In this document: piece by piece, positions 1 through 5,724 of the stretch | How the letters are laid out: each line of letters starts with the position of its first letter | Numbering within the stretch: the stretch's first letter is position 1 | DNA from: an uncultured Desulfovibrionaceae bacterium | GTDB taxonomy: Bacteria; Desulfobacterota; Desulfovibrionia; Desulfovibrionales; Desulfovibrionaceae | Assembly: GCA_949427775.1 (NCBI GenBank) | Contig: CASQEL010000149.1 | Coordinates: 1-5,743 of the forward strand | Direction of reading: 5' to 3' | DNA: 5,743 bases | Notes under the pieces: generated by a model | The model's input: only the letters and a program-made list of their open reading frames with translations | What the model was told of the DNA's origin: nothing | Database searches by the model: none | Program-made: the position numbers and the translations under genes

Positions 1-1
1 G

Positions 2-37
2 GAAAAACCCGCGCCGCGACAGGGCGATCTGTGGTGA
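2..37 (+). CDS. C-terminal tail of an upstream gene, possibly rnhB (ribonuclease HII)
   Basis: Read from base 2, an open frame gives EKPAPRQGDLW and then a TGA stop at 35-37. It enters from the left edge with no start in the window. The stop overlaps the GTG codons that begin yraN (GTGGTGA at 31-37), the kind of overlap expected between co-translated neighbours. In many proteobacteria, including desulfovibrios as I recall, rnhB precedes yraN, and RNase HII proteins often end in a short basic or polar tail, so rnhB is a reasonable guess. Eleven residues cannot prove identity, and the frame could also be chance. Confidence 0.3.
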   Translation, partial: EKPAPRQGDLW

Positions 38-438
38 CCACCGTCGCCCGGCGGACAGGTGACCGGGGCGAGGAGGCCGCCGCCCGCCTGCTCCGGAGCC
101 GTGGACTGCGCATTCTGGATCGCAACTGGCGCGCCGGCCCGCTGGAACTGGACATAGTCTGCGCCGATGGAGACACGCTGGTCTTCGTTGAAGTCAAAAC
201 CCGCGCCGCAGGCGGTATGACCTGTCCGACCGACGGCATCACCGCGCGCAAGCGGCGGACAGTGTTCCAGGCCGCCCGCGCCTGGCTCGACGCCCATGCG
301 GCCTGGGATCGTCCCTGCCGTTTTGATGTGGTCTGCGTCGTCCGCGACGGCACGCTTTTTACCCCGGAGCATTATCCCCATGCCTTCGACATCTCCGAAT
401 TTGTGGATTGTCGCCACACCGCTTGGCAACCCTGGTGA
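31..438 (+). CDS. yraN: YraN / UPF0102 family endonuclease-fold protein
   Basis: This 135-residue protein has the usual length and motif order of the YraN (UPF0102) family, small proteins with a Holliday-junction-resolvase/restriction-endonuclease-like fold whose cellular role is poorly defined. Seen in the sequence: the N-terminal RGEEAAARLL block (residues 12-21), RNWR at 31-34, the acidic pair in ELD (Glu39, Asp41), and FVEVKTR with Glu54 and Lys56. Together these match the E-D-ExK metal-binding core. RFDVV (97-101) and HAFD (117-120) are the typical C-terminal blocks. The start is GTG at 31, with AGGG at 21-24 as a modest ribosome-binding site. GTG at 34, which makes a GTGA overlap with the upstream stop, is an equally credible start one codon in. 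The last 59 bases also encode the start of rsmI in another frame. Family assignment is firm; catalytic activity is inferred. Confidence 0.92.
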   Translation: MVTTVARRTGDRGEEAAARLLRSRGLRILDRNWRAGPLELDIVCADGDTLVFVEVKTRAAGGMTCPTDGITARKRRTVFQAARAWLDAHAAWDRPCRFDVVCVVRDGTLFTPEHYPHAFDISEFVDCRHTAWQPW

Positions 439-1219
439 CCTCTCCCCGCGCGCCCGCGAAATTCTGGAAAGCGTCGATGTGGTGCTGGCCGAAGACACCC
501 GGCGCGCCGGACTGCTCTGCCGGCGCTGCGGCCTCGCGGTGCGCCGTTTCCTGAGCTGCCATGATCACAACGAGACTTCGCGTCTGCCTGAAATCCTCCG
601 GTTGCTGCGGACGGGACAGACCGCCGCCCTTGTCTCCGATGCGGGAACGCCGTTAATGGCCGATCCCGGCTATCGTCTGGTGCGGGCCTGCCGCCAAGCC
701 GGATTGCGCGTCTCCATGGCGCCCGGCCCGTGCGCGCCGGTGGCCGCCCTTTCCGCTTCGGGCATTGCGCCGCAGCCTTTCACGTTTCTCGGTTTTCCCC
801 CCCGCGACGAAAGCGGACAGAAAAAATTGTTCGCCGCCTTTGCCGCGGTTCCGACCACTCTGGTGTTTTTTGAACGCAAGGATCGACTGGCCGGGACGCT
901 GGCCACGGCCTGCGCCGTGCTGGGCCCCCGCGAATTGTGCGTAGCCCGTGAATTGACCAAGCCTTACGAAGAATTTATTCTGACACGGCTGGAACAGCAC
1001 GCGACCCTGTCGCGGGAATTGCCGGGCGAAATCACCGTCATCATCGGTCCGCCGGAAATGTCGCCGCGCACACCGCAAGAAACGCTGCTGGCCCTGTTGC
1101 ATGAGGAAGCCGCTCCGGGCGGCAAACCCCGAGACGTGGCCCGCCGGGTGCAGGCCAGAGTCACGGGGTGGACCGGCAAAGAAATCTATGCCCTGCTCCA
1201 GACCAGGGAAGAAAACTGA
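380..1219 (+). CDS. rsmI: 16S rRNA (cytidine-1402-2'-O)-methyltransferase RsmI
   Basis: RsmI uses S-adenosylmethionine to 2'-O-methylate C1402 of 16S rRNA in the ribosomal decoding centre. It belongs to the tetrapyrrole (corrin/porphyrin) methylase fold. The 279-residue product carries the family signatures in order: WIVATPLGNPGDLS (9-22), AEDTRR (37-42), HDHNE (61-65), LVSDAGTPLMADPGYRLV (84-101), the glycine/proline SAM-site segment PGPCAPVAALSASG (115-128), FTFLGFPPR (134-142), FFERKDRL (163-170), VARELTKPYEEF (188-199) and GEITVIIGP (216-224), with a C-terminal helix segment ending GKEIYALL. The frame is open further upstream to an ATG at 296, but ATG 380 places the conserved VATPLGN block about ten residues in, as is usual, and has GGAG at 366-369 ten bases before it. 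The core motif starts while yraN is still being read, so the overlap is genuine. Confidence 0.95.
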   Translation: MPSTSPNLWIVATPLGNPGDLSPRAREILESVDVVLAEDTRRAGLLCRRCGLAVRRFLSCHDHNETSRLPEILRLLRTGQTAALVSDAGTPLMADPGYRLVRACRQAGLRVSMAPGPCAPVAALSASGIAPQPFTFLGFPPRDESGQKKLFAAFAAVPTTLVFFERKDRLAGTLATACAVLGPRELCVARELTKPYEEFILTRLEQHATLSRELPGEITVIIGPPEMSPRTPQETLLALLHEEAAPGGKPRDVARRVQARVTGWTGKEIYALLQTREEN

Positions 1220-1236
1220 CCAAAGGAGTTCCCGAC

Positions 1237-1986
1237 ATGTCCCGCGCACGCATCAGCCTGCACTGTCTGGCCCGTACCTGGCTTGTGGGAGCGGCCATGA
1301 CCACGCGCGGCATGCAGCACCTGGGTCTGTTGTACGCTCTGGAACCGGGTCTGAAGCAACTCTATCCCGACCCGGAACATCTGGCGGCGGCGCGATTGCG
1401 CTATCTGGATCACGTCAACACCCACCCCTTCATGGCCCCGCTGTTCACCGGCATGTTGTTGGCGCTGGAAAAGCAGGTGGCCGCCGGAACCCTGGCTCCG
1501 CAGGCGCTGCACATGCTCAAGGGCACCACGGCCACAACGCTTTCGGCCTTGGGAGATTCCTTTTTCAGTGGTACGGTGCTGGTCTTCTGGTCGCTGACCA
1601 CGATTTTGCTGCTCCTTTCCGGCCAGACGCTGCCCGCCGCGGCATGGACGATGCTGCTGTTCTTCATGCAGTTGGGGTTTCGCGTCTGGAGCTTTTACCT
1701 GGGATTGCGGCAGGGTCTGCCGGCGTTGCAGTACATCCGACAGCTGGATTTCATCAACTGGGGAGATCGCCTGAAAATGGTCAATGCGTTGCTGCTGGCC
1801 ATTCTGCTGTGGAGGATAGCGCCGTTCCGGATGGAGGAAGGTCTGTCCCAGGAATTTTTCTGGAGCCTGCTGTGTCTGGGCAGCGCGGGTTTTCTGATAG
1901 CCCGCGTCCATGTGCCGCGCCTGCTGCTGGCAGGCCTGCTGTTCAGCGTGCTTCTGATCGGCGACGCCCTGCGACTGCTTACATAA
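1237..1986 (+). CDS. PTS mannose/fructose/sorbose-family IID membrane component (divergent)
   Basis: The 249-residue protein resembles the IID subunit of mannose-family phosphotransferase permeases, which with IIC forms the inner-membrane sugar channel. Matching blocks are GMQHLGLLYALEPGLKQLYP (25-44), the hallmark NTHPFMAP (61-68), GMLLALE (72-78) and GDSFF (106-110). These are followed by about five hydrophobic stretches near residues 111-130, 135-155, 181-198, 207-222 and 228-246. It is somewhat short for IID and departs from the usual consensus: the expected SWNYERMQ-type motif reads AMTTRGMQ, and the usual GPLAGIGD-type segment reads ATTLSALGD. The ATG start has AGGAG at 1224-1228, eight bases upstream, and lies 17 bases after rsmI. 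HPr and Enzyme I follow directly, supporting a PTS link, but no IIA, IIB or IIC gene is in the window. Family call is good; sugar specificity and transport competence are unknown. Confidence 0.85.
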   Translation: MSRARISLHCLARTWLVGAAMTTRGMQHLGLLYALEPGLKQLYPDPEHLAAARLRYLDHVNTHPFMAPLFTGMLLALEKQVAAGTLAPQALHMLKGTTATTLSALGDSFFSGTVLVFWSLTTILLLLSGQTLPAAAWTMLLFFMQLGFRVWSFYLGLRQGLPALQYIRQLDFINWGDRLKMVNALLLAILLWRIAPFRMEEGLSQEFFWSLLCLGSAGFLIARVHVPRLLLAGLLFSVLLIGDALRLLT

Positions 1987-1994
1987 ATTCGTCC

Positions 1995-2001
1995 GAGGTG
2001 A
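1995..2001 (+). promoter_or_regulatory. Ribosome-binding site that fixes the ptsH start
   Basis: GAGGTGA at 1995-2001 matches the anti-Shine-Dalgarno complement and lies eight bases before GTG 2010. The alternative in-frame GTG at 1998 falls inside this motif and has no purine-rich site of its own upstream, so 2010 is the better start. Confidence 0.65.
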
Positions 2002-2009
2002 ATACCGCT

Positions 2010-2309
2010 GTGGAACATAATACTATTGAAGAAACGCCCGAAGGCTTGAGCCTGACCGTGCAGGTGCGCTTTCCGCTGGGCCTGCATGCCCGTCCCGCGG
2101 CGCGTCTGGCGCAGGAGGCCCAGCAGTTCGAAGCGGACGTGCATCTCATCCACGAGGACGCGCAGGCGGACGCCAAGAGCATTCTGGACATTCTGTCCCT
2201 GGCCGCCGCGCAAGGGGCCACGCTGCGCGTCGTCGCCGAGGGAAGCGACGCCCGCGAAGCGCTGATCTGCATGGCCGACATTTTTTCCGGCGACGAAAAA
2301 AGCTGCTGA
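2010..2309 (+). CDS. ptsH: HPr, phosphocarrier protein of the PTS
   Basis: HPr accepts a phosphoryl group from Enzyme I on a histidine and passes it to sugar-specific IIA proteins in the cytoplasm. The 99-residue product has the active-site signature GLHARPAARL with phospho-acceptor His26 (24-33). It also has the second signature KSILDILSLAA (56-66), in which Ser57 lies exactly 31 residues after the histidine, as His15 and Ser46 do in classical HPr. Ser46 is the regulatory site for HPr kinase/phosphorylase in organisms that have that enzyme. The product is longer than the usual ~85-90 residues because of about eleven extra N-terminal residues and a short polar C-terminal tail ending SC. Start is GTG 2010, chosen on its Shine-Dalgarno. 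It lies 23 bases after IID and 22 before ptsI, in the same operon. The 3' end has T6 and A6 runs, described separately. Confidence 0.93.
   Translation: MEHNTIEETPEGLSLTVQVRFPLGLHARPAARLAQEAQQFEADVHLIHEDAQADAKSILDILSLAAAQGATLRVVAEGSDAREALICMADIFSGDEKSC
2281..2301 (+). repeat. Inverted T6C / GA6 repeat at the 3' end of ptsH
   Basis: TTTTTTC (2281-2287) and GAAAAAA (2295-2301) are perfectly complementary around a seven-base loop, CGGCGAC. The repeat lies within codons for the last residues of HPr. The weak A:T stem followed by no T tract argues against a terminator. The homopolymers stand out in a GC-rich gene. Confidence 0.5.
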
Positions 2310-2331
2310 CGCCGTCCGCAGAGGAAGCATC

Positions 2332-4101
2332 ATGGCCCGTACCATTCTGTTCGGTATTTCAGTTTCGCCGGGAGTGTCCATCGGCAAAATCAGTTTTACG
2401 CACCCCGCGGGAAACGTGGAGGAACGCCGCATCGCCTCCGAAGAAACGGACACCGAGACGGAACGCCTGACTACGGCGGCGGCCGCGGTGCGCAAGGATC
2501 TGGCGCATGCCCGAGACGAGGTGCCCGACGCGCTGGCCGAACATCGCGAGGTCATCAGTTCCCATATGCTCATCTGCCAGGACCCCAAACTGCTCAAGGA
2601 CGCGACCCGACGCATCCGGGAAGAGCGTCTGTGCGCTTCCTGGGCGTTGGAAAAAACCGTGGACGCACTGTGCGCGACCTTCCGCAACATGGAAGATCCC
2701 TATTTGCGCGATCGGGCGCAGGATATCCGCGCCGTAGGGCTCCGTATCCAGGCGAAGCTTTCCGGCAACACGCCCCCGGCGCGCGATCATGCCGCGCCCT
2801 GTATCCACGTGGCGGAAGATCTTTCCCCGGCCGACACCCTCGATCTGAAGGTGGATCGCATTCTGGCGCTGGTCACGGCCGAGGGCGGTCCCACCTCGCA
2901 CACCGCGATTCTGGCGCGCAGCCTGCGCATTCCGGCCGTAGTGGGCGTCACCGGCATTCTGGAAGACGCCCATGACGACGACTTCGTCATTGTGGACGCC
3001 CTGCGCGGCTGCGTGTACATCGATCCTGACGAAAAAGAGCTGGCGACCTTTGCCCGCCGCCAGGAAGATTATATCGCCTGGGAATGGAAGGTGCGCCGCA
3101 ACGCCGCATTGCCCGCCGAAACCCTGGACGGAGTGCGCGTGGACGTGCAGGCCAATATGGAAACGCCGGGCGAAGTGGACGCCGTCAAGGCCTGCGGCGC
3201 CGAGGGCGTGGGATTGTACCGCACGGAGATTTCCTACCTCAGGGGGCATGCGCTGCCCGACGAGGAGCAGTTGTACGCCGAATACGCGGCGGTAGTCCGC
3301 GATTTGGCGCCGCGCCGCATCGTCTTCCGCACGCTGGACGTCGGCGCGGACAAAATGCTGCATGCCCAAACGGCGCTCAAGGAACCCAACCCCGCCCTGG
3401 GGCTGCGGGCCATCCGCTTCTGCCTGCGGCACCAGAACATCTTCCGCACCCAGCTTCGGGCCATGCTCCGGGCCGGGGTGCACGGCAACGCCGCCCTGAT
3501 GCTGCCCATGATTTCCGGACTGGGCGAGGTCCAGGCGGTGCGCCGCATCATCAACGAAGTCAGCCAGGAACTGACGGCCGAAGGCCTGCCCCATGAACCC
3601 GATATGCCCGTGGGCATCATGATCGAAGTGCCCTCCGCCGTATTCATGGCCGACGCTCTGGCGCGGGAATGCGACTTTTTCAGCATCGGCACCAACGATC
3701 TGGTCCATTATCTGCTGGCCATCGACAGAATCAACAAGCATGTGAGCTACCTGCACGAACCGCTGCACCCGGCCGTGGTGCGCTCGCTCAAACGGATCAT
3801 CGACTGCGCCCACCGCGAGGGCATCGGCGTATCCGTATGCGGCGAACTGGCGGCCGACCCCTACTGCCTGGCCATTCTTCTGGGCATGGGCGTGGACGTG
3901 CTGTCGGCCACGCCGCGGTCCGTACCGGGCGTCAAGCACCTGGTCCGCAATCTCAATGCCGAAGCCTGCACGGAACTGGCACACAGCGTGCTCATGACGT
4001 CGGACGTCGCGGCGGCCAACCGCATGGTCACCGAGGCCCTGTCCCACTCGCTGCACGAAGAACTCTCCTTTCACACCACCATGATTCCCACCAACGGATA
4101 A
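2332..4101 (+). CDS. ptsI: PTS Enzyme I (phosphoenolpyruvate-protein phosphotransferase)
   Basis: Enzyme I takes phosphate from phosphoenolpyruvate and transfers it to HPr, the first step of the PTS. The 589-residue product is complete. The N-terminal half (to about 250) holds the HPr-binding helices and the phosphohistidine domain, with GGPTSHTAILARSL at 185-198, acceptor His190 and the following PAVVG. The C-terminal PEP-binding barrel carries GLYRTE (Arg297), FRTLDVGADK (Arg333), PNPALGLRAIR (352-362), LPMIS (391-395), IMIEVPS (Glu432), FFSIGTNDL (Asp456) and SVCGELAAD with Cys503. Each is offset by one from the classical E. coli numbering. Enzyme I usually has GGRTSH; the arginine is proline here, a variant found in some homologues. 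Motif GTNDLVHYLLAIDRIN also differs from the common TQYTLAVDRGN. AGAGGA at 2320-2325 precedes ATG 2332. smpB begins three bases after the stop. Confidence 0.96.
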   Translation: MARTILFGISVSPGVSIGKISFTHPAGNVEERRIASEETDTETERLTTAAAAVRKDLAHARDEVPDALAEHREVISSHMLICQDPKLLKDATRRIREERLCASWALEKTVDALCATFRNMEDPYLRDRAQDIRAVGLRIQAKLSGNTPPARDHAAPCIHVAEDLSPADTLDLKVDRILALVTAEGGPTSHTAILARSLRIPAVVGVTGILEDAHDDDFVIVDALRGCVYIDPDEKELATFARRQEDYIAWEWKVRRNAALPAETLDGVRVDVQANMETPGEVDAVKACGAEGVGLYRTEISYLRGHALPDEEQLYAEYAAVVRDLAPRRIVFRTLDVGADKMLHAQTALKEPNPALGLRAIRFCLRHQNIFRTQLRAMLRAGVHGNAALMLPMISGLGEVQAVRRIINEVSQELTAEGLPHEPDMPVGIMIEVPSAVFMADALARECDFFSIGTNDLVHYLLAIDRINKHVSYLHEPLHPAVVRSLKRIIDCAHREGIGVSVCGELAADPYCLAILLGMGVDVLSATPRSVPGVKHLVRNLNAEACTELAHSVLMTSDVAAANRMVTEALSHSLHEELSFHTTMIPTNG

Positions 4102-4104
4102 GTC

Positions 4105-4566
4105 ATGAGCAAAAAGTCTCCGTCCTCCTCCATCGCCCTCAATAAAAAGGCCCGGCATCTCTACGAACTCGACGATTTCACGGAAGCGGGCATCAGCCTG
4201 ATCGGCCCGGAAGTCAAAAGTCTGCGTGCCGGACAAGTGAATTTTCGCGACAGTTACGTGGACTTTCGCCATGGCGAAGCGTTTCTGGTGGGACTGCATA
4301 TCGCCCCGTACAACAATGCCGGATACGTGGAGCAAAACCCGGATCGGGATCGCAAGCTGTTGCTGCACGCGCGAGAAATCCATAATCTTGCCGCGAAAGT
4401 TGAACAGAAGGGGCTGACTGTGGTTCCTGTACGCCTGTACTTCAGATACGGTCGCGTCAAGGTGGAGATCGCCCTGGGGCGCGGCAAAAAACTCTACGAT
4501 CACCGCAATACGCTCAAGCAGCGCGCCGAGGAGCGGGACGCTCAGAGAGACATGGCGCACCGGTAA
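4105..4566 (+). CDS. smpB: SsrA (tmRNA)-binding protein SmpB
   Basis: SmpB binds tmRNA and delivers it to stalled ribosomes for trans-translation, releasing the ribosome and tagging the unfinished peptide. The 153-residue product has the normal length and motifs: IALNKKARHLYEL (10-22), FTEAGISLIGPEVKSLRAGQVN (25-46), DSYVDF (49-54), a hydrophobic strand at LVGLHIAPYNNA (61-72), DRKLLLHAREI (82-92), GRVKVEIALGRGKKLYDHR (116-134), and the basic, charged tail NTLKQRAEERDAQRDMAHR that enters the ribosomal mRNA channel. It starts three bases after ptsI. The site before it (GGATAAG, 4096-4102) is only a weak Shine-Dalgarno, so translational coupling to ptsI is likely. The ssrA gene for tmRNA is not recognisable in this window. 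Confidence 0.96.
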   Translation: MSKKSPSSSIALNKKARHLYELDDFTEAGISLIGPEVKSLRAGQVNFRDSYVDFRHGEAFLVGLHIAPYNNAGYVEQNPDRDRKLLLHAREIHNLAAKVEQKGLTVVPVRLYFRYGRVKVEIALGRGKKLYDHRNTLKQRAEERDAQRDMAHR

Positions 4567-4578
4567 CCCCGCCGCCGC

Positions 4579-5709
4579 ATGTCCCGTTCCTCCCGCGCCT
4601 TTCTTCCACCTCTGCAACCGCTGTTGCTGTGGCAGGTCTGGACGCTGTGCTGGCTGTGCGGTCTGGCGGCGTCCCGCTGGTTTTCGGCCTCACTGACGGC
4701 CCTGTTGCTGCTTGTTCTGGCCGACAGTCGCCTGCGCCGTCCGGCGCGTCTGCTGGCGGCCCTGCTTGTCTGCGGCGCGGGATGGGGAACGGCGATGCTC
4801 CTCCACCCCCACCGTCCCGACGCGCCGCCGCAGTGGGCGAAGATCGCGCACAACGCGCCGCCCGTTCGCGTGATCGGCACAATCTCCGACGTGCGGGGAT
4901 TGCCGGATCGCCGTCTGCGCGTCCTCCTCAGCGCGGTGCGTCCCGCCGGAGACAACGCCGCCGCTCCGCTGCCCGGTCTGACCGTCTGGACATGGGAACA
5001 GCCTTTGGCGCGTCCCGGCGTGGGGCAACAGGTGGAAGTGACGTTGCGGGTACGCTCTTCCCGGGGATTCGGCAACCCCGGCGTGCCCGATTTCGGTCTG
5101 TGGTGGGAGACGCAAGGCGTATTCTGGCGTCTGTGGAGCCGGGGCGATATGGGAGATCCGCACATCTCCGGCAACCCCGACGCTTCTTCCCGTCTGCGGG
5201 AGAACCTGCGTTCCCGGTTGGAAGATCTGCTGCGCGACGGCGCGCCGCTGACGCAGGCGCAGGCGATCATCCCCGCGCTGCTGTTCGGCGATCGCTTCCA
5301 CCTGAACTCCGTGACCCTGCAACATATGGCGCAGGCCACGCTGGTGCACAGCCTGGCGCTTTCCGGCCAGCACCTGGCCGTGGCGGGACTGTTGGCGGTG
5401 TTGCTGGCCTTCGGCATCGGGCATGTCCGCCCCGCCGTCTTTCTTTCCATCCCGCGCCCCAAGCTCATACTTCTTTGCGCGCTTCCCGCAGCGGCCGTGT
5501 ACCTCTGGCTCGGCAACGCGCCGGGCTCCCTGGTGCGCGCCGCCTGCATGCTGGGGCTCCTTGCGGTATGGCAATGGCGGGATACGCCCCGTACTCCGGA
5601 GGATATGCTGCTGGGAGCCGTCCTGGCGGCATGGCTCACAGTTCGATTGATCCGGTGGTTCCGGGATACCTATGTGGAAAGGAGCGCCGAATATGAAGAG
5701 GGGTATTAA
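4579..5709 (+). CDS. comEC: ComEC/Rec2-family DNA-uptake channel protein, 5' part, interrupted
   Basis: ComEC forms the inner-membrane channel that carries single-stranded DNA into the cytoplasm during natural transformation. The 376-residue frame matches its N-terminal third to half. It has two or three hydrophobic segments (about 12-32, 38-48, 57-74) and a periplasmic DUF4131-like region with VIGTISDVRG (98-107) and GFGNPGVPDFGLWWETQGV (163-181). The Competence domain then begins, with ALLFGDRFHL (233-242), HSLALSGQHLAVAGLL (257-272), GSLVRAACMLGLL (316-328) and LLGAVLAAWL (344-353). After residue 353 the expected next transmembrane block (typically DPxxxFDxGFQLS-like) is absent; a charged unrelated tail runs to TAA 5707-5709. 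Complete ComEC proteins are usually around twice as long and many end in a metallo-beta-lactamase domain, missing here. ATG 4579 is 12 bases after smpB and lacks a clear Shine-Dalgarno. The gene is probably broken, or the assembly is. Confidence 0.85.
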   Translation: MSRSSRAFLPPLQPLLLWQVWTLCWLCGLAASRWFSASLTALLLLVLADSRLRRPARLLAALLVCGAGWGTAMLLHPHRPDAPPQWAKIAHNAPPVRVIGTISDVRGLPDRRLRVLLSAVRPAGDNAAAPLPGLTVWTWEQPLARPGVGQQVEVTLRVRSSRGFGNPGVPDFGLWWETQGVFWRLWSRGDMGDPHISGNPDASSRLRENLRSRLEDLLRDGAPLTQAQAIIPALLFGDRFHLNSVTLQHMAQATLVHSLALSGQHLAVAGLLAVLLAFGIGHVRPAVFLSIPRPKLILLCALPAAAVYLWLGNAPGSLVRAACMLGLLAVWQWRDTPRTPEDMLLGAVLAAWLTVRLIRWFRDTYVERSAEYEEGY

Positions 5710-5722
5710 GATTATGTTATAA
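5678..5722 (+). other. Shine-Dalgarno-like site with a 9-codon ORF
   Basis: AAAGGAG at 5678-5684 is a strong ribosome-binding match, and an ATG follows eight bases later at 5693. The frame encodes MKRGIKIML and stops at TAA 5720-5722. It could be a leader peptide, the start of a gene broken by a frameshift or join, or chance. Only the good Shine-Dalgarno and its spacing support it. Confidence 0.2.
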
Positions 5723-5724
5723 TC
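5710..5724. repeat. 15-base AT-rich palindrome
   Basis: GATTAT-GTT-ATAATC is a perfect six-base inverted repeat around a three-base centre. It lies in the AT-rich segment just after the interrupted comEC frame. It could be a protein-binding or recombination half-site pair, or chance in AT-rich DNA. It lacks the GC stem and T tract of an intrinsic terminator. Confidence 0.4.
5715..5723 (+). promoter_or_regulatory. Possible extended -10 promoter element
   Basis: TGTTATAAT contains a perfect TATAAT (5718-5723) preceded by the TGn extension. At the expected -35 position (about 5694-5700) the sequence TGAAGAG is a poor match to TTGACA, as is tolerated by extended -10 promoters. It overlaps the palindrome. 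AT-rich DNA produces such matches by chance, so this is tentative. Confidence 0.25.

Noticed and set aside
296..379. Upstream extension of rsmI to an ATG at 296
   Set aside because: The extra 28 residues lie wholly within yraN, match nothing in RsmI proteins, and would push the conserved core unusually far from the N-terminus.
1101..2009. Long open frame in the ptsH frame extending upstream through IID
   Set aside because: The upstream part is an out-of-frame shadow of rsmI and IID. HPr similarity begins only after 2010, where a proper Shine-Dalgarno is found.
2281..2301. T6C/GA6 inverted repeat as an intrinsic terminator between ptsH and ptsI
   Set aside because: The stem is almost all A:T, it lies inside the ptsH coding region, and there is no downstream T tract.
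2359..4617. A very long minus-strand open frame (752 codons) opposite ptsI and smpB
   Set aside because: Its translation is low-complexity, rich in Gly, Arg, His and Gln with no recognisable domain, while the + strand encodes unmistakable Enzyme I and SmpB. Long antisense frames are common in high-GC genes.
4542..5639. Minus-strand open frame opposite comEC
   Set aside because: The product is Ser/Arg/Pro-rich with no family features. The + strand frame has membrane segments and ComEC motifs.
5650..5667. Hairpin ATCCGG-TGGTT-CC-G-GGAT as a terminator or element end
   Set aside because: The stem is only six pairs with a bulge and has no T tract. No matching copy elsewhere in the window supports a terminal inverted repeat.
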